Source of the DNA: Streptomyces sp. col6
GTDB lineage: Bacteria > Actinomycetota > Actinomycetes > Streptomycetales > Streptomycetaceae
Direction: 5' to 3'
NCBI RefSeq assembly: GCF_008042035.1
Contig: NZ_RDBL01000013.1
Coordinates: 1,218,437-1,282,436, forward strand
Length of the DNA: 64,000 nt
Positions 24,870-34,008 of this stretch are shown here, piece by piece. The notes beneath the pieces were generated by a model. The model saw nothing but the letters and a program-made list of their open reading frames with translations. It was not told the origin of the DNA and made no database searches. The position numbers were made by a program, and so were the translations under genes. Position 1 is the stretch's first letter. Every line of letters begins with the position of its first letter.

Positions 24870-27800
24870 ATGGCCTCGTCGCCGACCCCTTCCGCCGACA
24901 GCCGGACCCGAGCCGCAGCCCTCCGTGAGGCGCTCGCCACCCGTGTGGTGGTGGCCGACGGTGCCATGGGCACCATGCTCCAGGCACAGGACCCCACGCT
25001 CGCGGACTTCGAGAACCTCGAAGGCTGCAACGAGATCCTCAACCTCACTCGGCCGGACATCGTGCGCTCCGTGCACGAGGCGTACTTCGCCGTCGGCGTC
25101 GACTGCGTCGAGACCAACACCTTCGGCGCCAACACGGCGGCCCTCGGTGAGTACGACATCCCCGAGCGCGTGCACGAGCTGTCCGAGTCCGGCGCGCGCA
25201 TCGCCCGCGAGGTCGCCGACGAGTTCACCGCCTCCACCGGCGAGCAGCGCTGGGTGCTCGGCTCCATCGGCCCCGGCACCAAGTTGCCGACCCTCGGCCA
25301 CGTCCCGTACGCCACCATCCGCGACGGCTTCCAGGCCAACGCCGAGGGCCTGATCTCCGGCGGCGCCGACGCGCTGATCGTCGAGACCACCCAGGACCTC
25401 CTGCAGACCAAGGCCGCGATCCTCGGTGCCCGCCGCGCCCTGGACGCCCTGGGCAGCGACCTGCCGCTGCTGTGCTCGCTGGCCTTCGAGACCACCGGCA
25501 CCATGCTCCTGGGCTCCGAGATCGGCGCGGCCCTGACCGCCCTGGAACCCCTCGGCATCGACATGATCGGCCTGAACTGCTCGACCGGTCCGGCCGAGAT
25601 GAGCGAGCACCTGCGCTACCTCACCCGCCACTCCCGCATCCCGCTGCTCTGCATGCCGAACGCCGGGCTGCCGGTCCTCACCAAGGACGGCGCGCACTTC
25701 CCGCTCGACGCCGAGGGCCTGGCCGACGCGCAGGAGACATTCGTCCAGGAGTACGGCCTCTCGCTGGTCGGCGGCTGCTGCGGCACGACCCCGGAGCACC
25801 TGCGCCAGGTCGTCGAGCGCGTACGCGGCACGGTCCCCGGCGCCCGCGATCCGCGCCCCGAGCCCGGCGCCGCCTCCCTCTACCAGACCATCCCCTTCCG
25901 CCAGGACACCTCGTACCTGGCGATCGGCGAGCGCACGAACGCCAACGGGTCCAAGAAGTTCCGCGAGGCCATGCTGGAGGCCCGCTGGGACGACTGCGTG
26001 GAGATGGCCCGCGACCAGATCCGCGAGGGCGCGCACATGCTCGACCTGTGCGTGGACTACGTGGGCCGTGACGGCGTCGCGGACATGGAGGAGCTGGCCG
26101 GCCGGTTCGCGACCGCCTCCACCCTGCCGATCGTGCTGGACTCCACGGAGCTGCCCGTCCTGCGGGCGGGCCTGGAGAAGCTGGGCGGGCGCGCGGTCCT
26201 CAACTCCGTCAACTACGAGGACGGCGACGGCCCCGAGTCCCGCTTCGTCCAGGTCACCCGGCTCGCCGCCGAGCACGGCGCCGCGCTGATCGCCCTGACC
26301 ATCGACGAGGAGGGCCAGGCCCGCACCGCCGAGCACAAGGTCGCCGTCGCCGAACGGCTCATCGCGGACCTGACCGGCAACTGGGGCATCCAGGAGTCGG
26401 ACATCCTGATCGACACCCTGACCTTCACCATCTGTACCGGTCAGGAGGAGTCCCGCAAGGACGGCGTCGCCACCATCGAGGCCATCCGCGAGCTGAAGAA
26501 GCGCCACCCCGAGGTGCAGACCACGCTCGGCCTCTCCAACATCTCCTTCGGCCTCAACCCGGCCGCCCGCGTCGTGCTGAACTCCGTCTTCCTGGACGAG
26601 TGCGTCAAGGCGGGACTCGACTCCGCCATCGTGCACGCCTCGAAGATCCTGCCGATCGCCCGGCTGGAGGAGGAGCAGGTCAAGGTCGCGCTCGACCTCG
26701 TCTACGACCGCCGCGCCGAGGGCTACGACCCCCTGCAGAAGCTCATGGAGCTCTTCGAGGGCGTCAACATGAAGTCGATGAAGGAGGGCAAGGCCGAGGA
26801 ACTGCTCGCCCTGCCGCTCGACGAGCGCCTCCAGCGCCGCATCATCGACGGCGAGAAGAACGGTCTGGAGAACGACCTCGCCGAGGCGCTGAAGGACACG
26901 CCCGCCCTCGACATCGTCAACAACACCCTCCTGGAGGGCATGAAGGTCGTCGGCGAGCTGTTCGGCTCCGGCCAGATGCAGCTGCCGTTCGTGCTCCAGT
27001 CGGCCGAGGTCATGAAGACCGCGGTGGCCTACCTGGAACCGCACATGGAGAAGTCGGACGCCGAGGGCAAGGGCACCATCGTCCTCGCCACCGTCCGCGG
27101 CGACGTCCATGACATCGGCAAGAACCTCGTCGACATCATCCTGTCCAACAACGGCTTCAACGTCGTCAACATCGGCATCAAGCAGCCCGTCTCCGCGATC
27201 CTGGAGGCCGCCGAGGAGCACAAGGCGGACGTCATCGGGATGTCCGGCCTCCTGGTCAAGTCCACCGTGATCATGAAGGAGAACCTGGAGGAGCTGAACC
27301 AGCGCAAGCTGGCCGCCGACTACCCGGTGATCCTCGGCGGCGCCGCCCTGACCCGCGCCTACGTCGAGCAGGATCTCCACGAGATCTACGAGGGCGAGGT
27401 CCGCTACGCCCGCGACGCCTTCGAGGGGCTGCGCCTCATGGACGCGCTCATCGCCGTCAAGCGCGGCGTCCCCGGCGCCACCCTGCCCGAGCTGAAGCAG
27501 CGCCGCGTCCCCAAGCGCGACACCGCCGTCCTGGAGGTGAACGAGCCGGAGGAGGGCGTCCGCTCCGACGTCTCCGTCACCAACCCGGTGCCCACGCCGC
27601 CGTTCTGGGACAGCCGGGTCGTCAAGGGCATCCAGCTCAAGGAGTACGCCTCCTGGCTGGACGAGGGCGCCCTGTTCAAGGGCCAGTGGGGCCTCAAGCA
27701 GACCAGGGCCGGCGACGGACCCACGTACGAGGAGCTGGCCGAGAGCGAGGGCCGCCCGCGCCTGCGCGGCCTGCTCGACAAGCTCCAGACGGAGAACCTG

Positions 27801-28382
27801 CTGGAAGCGGCCGTCGTGTACGGCTACTACCCCTGCGTGTCCAAGGGCGACGACCTGATCCTGCTCCACGAGGACGGCTCGGAGCGCACCCGCTTCACCT
27901 TCCCGCGCCAGCGCCGCGGCCGGCGCCTGTGCCTGGCGGACTTCTTCCGCCCGGAGGAGTCCGGGGAGACGGACGTCGTCGGCCTCCAGGTCGTCACCGT
28001 CGGCTCCAGGATCGGCACCGAGACCGCCAAGCTCTTCGAGGCCAACGCCTACCGCGACTACCTGGAGCTGCACGGGCTCTCCGTCCAGCTGGCCGAGGCC
28101 CTGGCCGAGTACTGGCACGCCCGGGTCCGCTCGGAGCTGGGCTTCGCGGGGGAGGACCCCGCGGAGGTCGAGGACATGTTCGCCCTGAAGTACCGGGGCG
28201 CGCGCTTCTCGCTGGGCTACGGCGCCTGCCCGGACCTGGAGGACCGCGCCAAGATCGCGGACCTGCTCAAGCCGGAGCGGATCGGGGTCCACCTCTCCGA
28301 GGAGTTCCAGCTGCACCCCGAGCAGTCCACCGACGCGATCGTCATCCACCACCCCGAGGCGAAGTACTTCAACGCGCGGTAG
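24870..28382 (+). CDS. metH: Cobalamin-dependent methionine synthase
   Basis: 1170 residues, slightly shorter than the E. coli enzyme. Domain order: homocysteine-binding barrel (VVADGAMGTMLQ; zinc cysteines in GGCCGTTPEHL), folate-binding barrel (AIGERTNANGSKKFREAML), B12 cap and Rossmann domain (DVHDIGKNL, His747 as cobalt ligand; GMSGLLVKSTVIM), and reactivation domain (ACPDLEDRAKI, LHPEQSTDAI). It makes methionine from homocysteine and methyl-folate. ATG 24870 follows AGGGAG. The 238-bp leader shows no B12 riboswitch box. It is divergent from gylR. Confidence 0.97.
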   Translation: MASSPTPSADSRTRAAALREALATRVVVADGAMGTMLQAQDPTLADFENLEGCNEILNLTRPDIVRSVHEAYFAVGVDCVETNTFGANTAALGEYDIPERVHELSESGARIAREVADEFTASTGEQRWVLGSIGPGTKLPTLGHVPYATIRDGFQANAEGLISGGADALIVETTQDLLQTKAAILGARRALDALGSDLPLLCSLAFETTGTMLLGSEIGAALTALEPLGIDMIGLNCSTGPAEMSEHLRYLTRHSRIPLLCMPNAGLPVLTKDGAHFPLDAEGLADAQETFVQEYGLSLVGGCCGTTPEHLRQVVERVRGTVPGARDPRPEPGAASLYQTIPFRQDTSYLAIGERTNANGSKKFREAMLEARWDDCVEMARDQIREGAHMLDLCVDYVGRDGVADMEELAGRFATASTLPIVLDSTELPVLRAGLEKLGGRAVLNSVNYEDGDGPESRFVQVTRLAAEHGAALIALTIDEEGQARTAEHKVAVAERLIADLTGNWGIQESDILIDTLTFTICTGQEESRKDGVATIEAIRELKKRHPEVQTTLGLSNISFGLNPAARVVLNSVFLDECVKAGLDSAIVHASKILPIARLEEEQVKVALDLVYDRRAEGYDPLQKLMELFEGVNMKSMKEGKAEELLALPLDERLQRRIIDGEKNGLENDLAEALKDTPALDIVNNTLLEGMKVVGELFGSGQMQLPFVLQSAEVMKTAVAYLEPHMEKSDAEGKGTIVLATVRGDVHDIGKNLVDIILSNNGFNVVNIGIKQPVSAILEAAEEHKADVIGMSGLLVKSTVIMKENLEELNQRKLAADYPVILGGAALTRAYVEQDLHEIYEGEVRYARDAFEGLRLMDALIAVKRGVPGATLPELKQRRVPKRDTAVLEVNEPEEGVRSDVSVTNPVPTPPFWDSRVVKGIQLKEYASWLDEGALFKGQWGLKQTRAGDGPTYEELAESEGRPRLRGLLDKLQTENLLEAAVVYGYYPCVSKGDDLILLHEDGSERTRFTFPRQRRGRRLCLADFFRPEESGETDVVGLQVVTVGSRIGTETAKLFEANAYRDYLELHGLSVQLAEALAEYWHARVRSELGFAGEDPAEVEDMFALKYRGARFSLGYGACPDLEDRAKIADLLKPERIGVHLSEEFQLHPEQSTDAIVIHHPEAKYFNAR

Positions 28383-28436
28383 GACCCCGTTCGACGCGTC
28401 GTAGCCGATCACGTCGTACACTGGTCGGTCCAGCGC

Positions 28437-28474
28437 AGGCCGGTCGCCCATCCTCCGGGACGGGTGGCCGGCCT
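28437..28474 (+). terminator. Terminator-like hairpin between metH and the HAD gene
   Basis: AGGCCGGTCGCCCATC (28437-28452) can pair with GACGGGTGGCCGGCCT (28459-28474): 13 Watson-Crick pairs, two wobbles and one mismatch, followed by TCTCGTCCCTC. It ends 27 bp before the next ATG. Confidence 0.6.
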
Positions 28475-28501
28475 TCTCGTCCCTCATGGAAGGTGTGCCG
28501 G

Positions 28502-29194
28502 ATGACCAGTACGGTTCCCGTGTCCCTGACCCGCACGGCCCAGGGCGCTGCCCTCCAGGCCGTCTTCCTCGACATGGACGGCACCCTGGTCGACACCGAG
28601 GGCTTCTGGTGGGACGTCGAGGTAGAGGTCTTCGCCGGTCTCGGCCACCGGCTCGACGAGGCGTGGCGGGACGTGGTCGTCGGCGGGCCCATGTCGCGCA
28701 GCACCGGCTACCTCATCGAGGCGACCGGCGCGGACATCACCCTCGACGAGGCCGCCGTACTGCTCAACGACCGGTTCGAGAAGCGCATCAGCAACGGCGT
28801 GCCGCTGATGCCCGGCGCGGCACGCCTCCTCGCCGAACTGCACCGGCACAAGATCCCCACCGCCCTTGTCTCCGCCTCGCACCGCCGCATCATCGACCGG
28901 GTCCTGGAGTCGGTGGGCAGCCACCACTTCGCGCTCACCGTCGCGGGCGACGAGGTCACCCGTACGAAGCCGCACCCCGAGCCCTACCTCACCGCCGCGC
29001 GCGGCTTCGGCGCCGACCCCCGGCTCTGCGCCGTCGTCGAGGACACCGCGACCGGGGTGGCCGCGGCCGAGGCCGCCGGATGCCGGGTGGTCGCCGTGCC
29101 CTCGGTGTCCCCGATCGCGGCCGCCGAGGGCCGGGTGGTCGTGGGCTCGCTGGAAGAAGTGAATCTCACATTCCTCCGGGGTCTCATCAACTGA
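28502..29194 (+). CDS. HAD-superfamily phosphatase (beta-phosphoglucomutase-like)
   Basis: 230 residues. Motif I FLDMDGTLVDTE gives the nucleophile and acid/base Asp pair, motif II is VSASH, motif III is TKPHPEP, and motif IV is VVEDTATGV. The helical cap lies between motif I and II. A cytosolic small-molecule phosphatase; the substrate cannot be inferred. ATG 28502 is preceded by GGAAGG. Its position after metH is conserved in my memory of S. coelicolor. Confidence 0.85.
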   Translation: MTSTVPVSLTRTAQGAALQAVFLDMDGTLVDTEGFWWDVEVEVFAGLGHRLDEAWRDVVVGGPMSRSTGYLIEATGADITLDEAAVLLNDRFEKRISNGVPLMPGAARLLAELHRHKIPTALVSASHRRIIDRVLESVGSHHFALTVAGDEVTRTKPHPEPYLTAARGFGADPRLCAVVEDTATGVAAAEAAGCRVVAVPSVSPIAAAEGRVVVGSLEEVNLTFLRGLIN

Positions 29195-29350
29195 ATGCGC
29201 CGGGGTGGGCACCGAGAGTATTCCTGTGAATGAAAGGAAAAGCTCTCGCGGTGGCCGTGCGAAAGAATTCCGCGCACGACCCCCGTCCGGTTTTCCGGAA
29301 CGCGCCCGCTAATGTCTTTCTCCCTAAACCTATGAGGGAGAACGGCCACC

Positions 29351-30949
29351 ATGAAACGCAAGACCCTGGTGCTGCCGGCCGTCGCGGGCCTCCTGGCGCC
29401 CGTGCTGGCCGGCTGCGGCGCGGCGGACGCCGGCAGCACCGGTACCGGCGCCATCGTCGTCGGCACCACGGACCGGATCGCCGCCTCGGCGAACGCCCCC
29501 GCGCCCCTCGACCCGGCCGTCGGCTACGAGGCGGGCGTCTGGAACGTCCTGGGGCAGACCGTGCAGACCCTGATGGCCACCCCGCGCGGCGGCGGCCGCC
29601 CGGTCCCGGAAGCGGCCGAGAGCTGCGCCTTCACGGACCGCGAGAGCGAGAGCTACCGCTGCCGGCTGCGGGCCGGGCTCACCTTCGCCGACGGCAGCCC
29701 GCTCACCGCCGACGACGTGAAGTACTCCATCGACCGCGTCCTGCGCATCAAGTCCGCCAACGGGCCCGCCGCCCTCCTCGACAACATCGACACCGTCGAG
29801 CCCGCCGGCGCCCGCGAGGTCGTCTTCCACCTGCGGACCCCCGACGCCACCTTCCCGTACAAGCTCGCCACCCCGGCCGCCGGAATCGTCCCGCGCGACC
29901 ACTACCCCGCGAATTCCGCCAGAAGCGGATTCCAGGTCGACGGCTCGGGGCCGTACACCATGAAACCGGAAGTGAAATCCGGCCGGGTCGTGAAAATATC
30001 CTTCACCAGGAATCCCCATTACCGGGGGAGCTACGAGGTGCGGAACGACGGGGCCGAACTCGATCTCTTTCCCGACGCCGCCGCCATGGGCAGGGCGCTC
30101 GACGAGAAGAAGATCGACATGATGGCCCGCACCATGTCGTCCGAGCGGGCCCGGCAGATGCTCGCGAAGCCCGAGGACGGCGTCCGGCTCACCGAGATGC
30201 CCGGACTCGCCATCAGCTACCTCGGCTTCGACACCGAGGACCCCGCCGTCGGGAACAAGGCCGTCCGGCAGGCCATCGCCCAGATCGTCGACCGGGGCAG
30301 GATCGCGAGCGAGGTCTACGGAACCACCGTCGAACCGCTGTACTCGCTGATCCCGACCGGGATCACCGCACACGCCAACGCGTTCTACGGCACCTACGGC
30401 GAACCCAGCGCCACCAAGGCCGCCGACCTGCTCAAGAAGGCCAAGATCCGCACCCCCGTGCGCTTCACCCTGCACTACACCAACGACCACTACGGACGGG
30501 ACACCGCCACCGAGTACGAGGCGCTGAAGAAGCAGCTCAACGACACCGGGCTCTTCGACGTCACCGTCGAGGGCACCCCCTGGGCCCGGTACCGGCCCGC
30601 CGAACTCCGCGGCGACTACGCCGTCTACGGCATGGGCTGGTTCCCCGACTTCCCCGACCCCGACAACTACACGGCGCCCTTCCTCGGCCGGAACAACTTC
30701 CTCGGCTCGCCCTACGCCTCCGCCGAGGCCCGCACCCTGATCGCGGACTCACGCCGCCGGGCGGACCGCAGCACCGTCGAGCCCGCCTTCGAACGGCTCC
30801 AGGACATCGTGGCCCGGGACGTACCCGTCCTCCCGATCTGGCAGGGCAAGCAGTACGTCGCCTCCCGGGAGGACCTCAGCGGCGTCGAATGGGCGGTCGA
30901 CTCCAGCGCCGACCTCCACCTGTGGGAACTCGGCCGGGGCACCCAATAG
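29351..30949 (+). CDS. Orphan peptide-type ABC substrate-binding lipoprotein
   Basis: 532 residues. Signal sequence with lipobox LAGC (Cys near residue 22). It is an SBP_bac_5 (OppA/DppA-type) fold: LTFADGSPLTADDVKYSIDR, GSGPYTM, ISYLGFDTEDPAV, and FPDFPDPDNYTAPFLG. It would bind peptides or similar ligands outside the cell. No permease or ATPase gene is adjacent, so it must share a transporter or act as a sensor. Codons between about 29900 and 30080 are less GC-rich than their surroundings, and the 156-bp leader is AT-rich with no clear promoter. Confidence 0.83.
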   Translation: MKRKTLVLPAVAGLLAPVLAGCGAADAGSTGTGAIVVGTTDRIAASANAPAPLDPAVGYEAGVWNVLGQTVQTLMATPRGGGRPVPEAAESCAFTDRESESYRCRLRAGLTFADGSPLTADDVKYSIDRVLRIKSANGPAALLDNIDTVEPAGAREVVFHLRTPDATFPYKLATPAAGIVPRDHYPANSARSGFQVDGSGPYTMKPEVKSGRVVKISFTRNPHYRGSYEVRNDGAELDLFPDAAAMGRALDEKKIDMMARTMSSERARQMLAKPEDGVRLTEMPGLAISYLGFDTEDPAVGNKAVRQAIAQIVDRGRIASEVYGTTVEPLYSLIPTGITAHANAFYGTYGEPSATKAADLLKKAKIRTPVRFTLHYTNDHYGRDTATEYEALKKQLNDTGLFDVTVEGTPWARYRPAELRGDYAVYGMGWFPDFPDPDNYTAPFLGRNNFLGSPYASAEARTLIADSRRRADRSTVEPAFERLQDIVARDVPVLPIWQGKQYVASREDLSGVEWAVDSSADLHLWELGRGTQ

Positions 30950-30972
30950 CGGCTCCCGCCCGCGCCCCGGTG

Positions 30973-31644
30973 TCACTGCGCGCCGGGGCGCACCAGACCG
31001 CTCTCGTACGCGTACACCGCGGCCTGCACCCGGTCGCGCAGGCCCAGCTTCGTCAGCACATGGCCCACATGCGTCTTCACCGTTGTCTCGCTGACGAACA
31101 GGTCCGCGGCGATCTCCGCGTTCGACAGGCCGCGCGCCACCAGCTTCAGCACCTCGACCTCGCGGTCCGTCAGCGTGTGCAGCGTGTCCGGAACCGGCTC
31201 CTCGCCGGAGGGCAGGTGGTCCGCGTACTTGTCGAGCAGCCGGCGCGTGACGCTCGGGGCGAGCATCGCCTCGCCGCCCGCCACCACCCGGATCGCCTGC
31301 ACCAGCTCATCGGCCGGGGCGTCCTTCAGCAGGAAGCCGCTCGCTCCGGCCCGCAGCGCCTCCACCACGTACTCGTCGAGATCGAACGTCGTCAGCACCA
31401 GCACCTTCGCCGGACCGTCCCGGCCCGGTCCGGTGATCTGCCGCGTCGCCTCGACCCCGTCCATCCGCGGCATCCGGATGTCCATCAGCACCACATCGGG
31501 CTGCAGCGCGCGCACCTGGTCGATGGCCTGGAGGCCGTCACCGGCCTCGCCCACCACCGCCAGATCGCCCTCGGCCTCCAGAATCATCCGGAAGCCGGTG
31601 CGCAGCAGCGGTTGGTCGTCGACCAGAAGGACGCGGATAGCCAC
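30973..31644 (-). CDS. NarL/LuxR-type response regulator (orphan)
   Basis: 223 residues. Receiver domain with phospho-acceptor Asp in VVLMDIRMPRMDG, acidic pocket VDDQ, Thr in VLTTFD and Lys in LLKDAPADE. The C-terminal LuxR helix-turn-helix is LTDREVEVLKLVARGLSNAEIA. Start GTG 31644. No histidine-kinase gene is within reach: the 5' neighbour is a nuclease 10 bp away on the same strand and the 3' neighbour a convergent lipoprotein. Confidence 0.9.
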   Translation of the reverse strand: MAIRVLLVDDQPLLRTGFRMILEAEGDLAVVGEAGDGLQAIDQVRALQPDVVLMDIRMPRMDGVEATRQITGPGRDGPAKVLVLTTFDLDEYVVEALRAGASGFLLKDAPADELVQAIRVVAGGEAMLAPSVTRRLLDKYADHLPSGEEPVPDTLHTLTDREVEVLKLVARGLSNAEIAADLFVSETTVKTHVGHVLTKLGLRDRVQAAVYAYESGLVRPGAQ

Positions 31645-31653
31645 CAGATCTCC

Positions 31654-32577
31654 TCAATGCCCGTCGAGGGCCGCGGGCCGGTCGGCCCCGGCCCGGACCT
31701 GCTCCATTCTGCCCTGGTCATCCTCCGCCGGACCGGCCGGGCGGACGGTGAGCGGATAGACCGGGGGAGTCCCGCCGAATTCCGGACAGAGCGCCTGGTG
31801 GTCGCACCAGCCGCACAGCTTCGTCGGTCGCGGCCGCCACTCGCCCGTCCGCGTCGCCAGCGAGATCGCCTCCCACAGCGCCAGCAGCTTGCGCTCCACC
31901 CGCTCCAGGTCCGCCACGACCGGGTCGTACGTCATCACGTCGCCGCTGCCGAGGTAGACCAGCTGGAGCCGGCGCGGCACCACACCCTTGAGCCGCCAGA
32001 TCACCAGGGCGTAGAACTTCATCTGGAACAGCGCCCCCTCCGCGTACTCCGGACGCGGCGCCTTCCCGGTCTTGTAGTCGACGATCCGGACCTCGCCCGT
32101 CGGCGCCACATCGATCCGGTCGATCACCCCGCGCAGCCGCAGCCCCGAATCCAGCTCCGTCTCGACGAACAGCTCGCGCTCCGCCGGCTCCAGCCGCGTC
32201 GGGTCCTCCAGCGAGAACCAGCGCTCCACGAGCCGCTCCGCCTGCCCCAGCCACTGCGCCAGCCGCTCGCCCTCCGGGTCCTCCGCGAAGAGCTCGCCCA
32301 GCTCCGGCTTCGACTCCAGCAGGCGGTCCCACTGGCCCGGGATCAGGGCCGTCGCCCGGCCGGGCGTGCGGTCCGCCGCAGGGTTGTCGAACAGCCGCTC
32401 AAGGACCGCATGAACCAGCGTCCCCCGGGTAGCCGCCTCGCTGGGCTTCTGCGGCAGCTTGTCGATGACCCGGAAGCGGTACAGCAGCGGGCACTGCATG
32501 AAGTCGCTCGCCCGTGACGGCGAGAGCGACGAGGGCGGCTGCGGCACCGGCGAGGACGGCGGCGGAACGGAGGTCAT
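31654..32577 (-). CDS. RecB-family (PD-(D/E)XK) nuclease with Fe-S cysteines
   Basis: 307 residues. PD-(D/E)XK elements: GTLVHAVLERLF, GVIDRIDVAP, and IVDYKTGKAPR (the Asp and Lys of the active site). Four cysteines, C29 (FMQCPLLYRF) and C255, C258, C264 (KLCGWCDHQALC), match the AddB-like 4Fe-4S staple that closes the nuclease domain. A stand-alone single-strand DNA nuclease, probably in repair. ATG 32577 is preceded by GGAACGGAGG-like bases on its strand. Divergent from the M50 protease. Confidence 0.85.
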   Translation of the reverse strand: MTSVPPPSSPVPQPPSSLSPSRASDFMQCPLLYRFRVIDKLPQKPSEAATRGTLVHAVLERLFDNPAADRTPGRATALIPGQWDRLLESKPELGELFAEDPEGERLAQWLGQAERLVERWFSLEDPTRLEPAERELFVETELDSGLRLRGVIDRIDVAPTGEVRIVDYKTGKAPRPEYAEGALFQMKFYALVIWRLKGVVPRRLQLVYLGSGDVMTYDPVVADLERVERKLLALWEAISLATRTGEWRPRPTKLCGWCDHQALCPEFGGTPPVYPLTVRPAGPAEDDQGRMEQVRAGADRPAALDGH

Positions 32578-32683
32578 GACGAAGACCCTACGACCCGCCA
32601 CCGACACCAACCGGCATACCATCGACCACAGACCCTCGAACACTGCATCATCGTGCCGAAAGGCACCGAACCGAAGGGACCTC

Positions 32684-33934
32684 GTGGACGAGAGCGGCGA
32701 CAGCCGGCGGCCGCAGTCCGACCCGGCGGGTACGGGCCCCGGCGACGGCCCCGGCAAGGGCGCGCCCCCGCGCAGGGACGAGCCCGGAGGCGGCATCCTC
32801 ATGGGCCGCCCCTTCGGCGTGCCCGTCTACGTCGCCCCCAGCTGGTTCCTGGTGGCGGCCCTGATCACCTGGGTCTTCGGCGGCCAGCTCGACCGGGTCC
32901 TGCCCGACCTCGGCGCCGCCCGCTACCTCGTCGCCCTCTTCTTCGCGATCGCCTTCTACGCCTCCGTGCTGGTCCACGAGCTCGCGCACACGGTCGCCGC
33001 CCTGCGCTACAAGCTCCCCGTACGGCGCATCCAGCTCCAGTTCTTCGGCGGCGTCTCGGAGATCGAGAAGGAGTCGGAGACCCCCGGCCGCGAATTCGTC
33101 CTCGCCTTCGTCGGCCCGCTGCTCTCCCTGGTCCTGGGCGGGCTTTTCTACGTGCCGCTGCGCTTCGTCGAACGCGGCACCGTCCCCGCCGTCCTGCTCG
33201 GCGGGCTGATGATCTCCAACCTCATCGTCGCCGCCTTCAACCTGCTGCCCGGCCTCCCGCTCGACGGCGGCCGGATGCTCAGGGCCGTCGTCTGGAAGAT
33301 CACCGGCAAGCCGATGAGCGGCACCGTCGCCGCCGCCTGGGTCGGCCGCGCCCTCGCCGTCGGGACCCTCGTCGGCCTGCCCCTGCTCACCCGCAGCGGC
33401 TCCCTGGGGAACGACGCCGGTGAGATCAGCGGCATGGACACCGTCACCGACGCCCTGCTCGCCGCGATCCTCGCCGCCATCATCTGGACCGGCGCCGGAA
33501 ACAGCCTGCGCATGGCCCGGCTCCGCGAACACCTCCCCGGCCTGCGCGCCCGCAGCCTCACCCGGCGGGCCGTCCCCGTCGAGGCCGCCACCCCGCTCTC
33601 CGAAGCCCTGCGCCGGGCCAACGAGGCCGGCGCCCGCGCCCTCGTCGTCGTCGACGGCACCGGCGAGCCCAAGGCCCTCGTCCGGGAGACCGCCATCGTC
33701 GCCGTCCCCGAACACCGCCGCCCCTGGGTCGCCGTCAGCGGCCTCGCCCAGGACCTCACCGACGGCATGAAGGTCCCCGCCGAACTCGCCGGCGAAGCCC
33801 TCCTGGACCGCCTCAAGGCCACCCCCGCCACGGAGTACCTCGTCGTCGAGGACACCGGCGAGATCTACGGGGTCCTCTCCACCGCCGACGTCGAGCGGGC
33901 CTTCGTCGCCGCCATGGCCCGCCCCACCGCCTGA
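32684..33934 (+). CDS. Site-2-type M50 metalloprotease with CBS domains
   Basis: 416 residues from GTG 32684 after AAGGGAC. A 40-residue acidic leader is followed by a membrane domain (about 50-280) holding the zinc motif HELAH (VLVHELAHTV) and the second motif NLLPGLPLDGGR, which give the catalytic His pair, Glu and Asp. Two C-terminal CBS repeats (VPVEAATPLSEALRR, VPAELAGEALLDRL) would bind a nucleotide and control activity. An intramembrane protease of SpoIVFB type; substrate unknown. Confidence 0.88.
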   Translation: MDESGDSRRPQSDPAGTGPGDGPGKGAPPRRDEPGGGILMGRPFGVPVYVAPSWFLVAALITWVFGGQLDRVLPDLGAARYLVALFFAIAFYASVLVHELAHTVAALRYKLPVRRIQLQFFGGVSEIEKESETPGREFVLAFVGPLLSLVLGGLFYVPLRFVERGTVPAVLLGGLMISNLIVAAFNLLPGLPLDGGRMLRAVVWKITGKPMSGTVAAAWVGRALAVGTLVGLPLLTRSGSLGNDAGEISGMDTVTDALLAAILAAIIWTGAGNSLRMARLREHLPGLRARSLTRRAVPVEAATPLSEALRRANEAGARALVVVDGTGEPKALVRETAIVAVPEHRRPWVAVSGLAQDLTDGMKVPAELAGEALLDRLKATPATEYLVVEDTGEIYGVLSTADVERAFVAAMARPTA

Positions 33935-33996
33935 CACCCGCCCCGCACGGTCGTACGCCCGTACGGGCGGGCGGTCGGAGGCCCCCGAAACACCGG

Positions 33997-34002
33997 TACG
34001 CT
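33997..34002 (+). promoter_or_regulatory. -10 element TACGCT of leaderless trmI
   Basis: TACGCT ends six bases before the trmI ATG at 34009; no ribosome-binding site is present. Confidence 0.5.
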
Positions 34003-34008
34003 GGTCAC

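Noticed and set aside
23721..28487. A 1588-codon open frame opposite metH and through gylR
   Set aside because: It is antisense to genes with clear catalytic motifs and has no family resemblance.
33935..34008. Terminator between the M50 protease and trmI
   Set aside because: Only a short GCCCGTACGGGC palindrome without loop is present; too weak to call.
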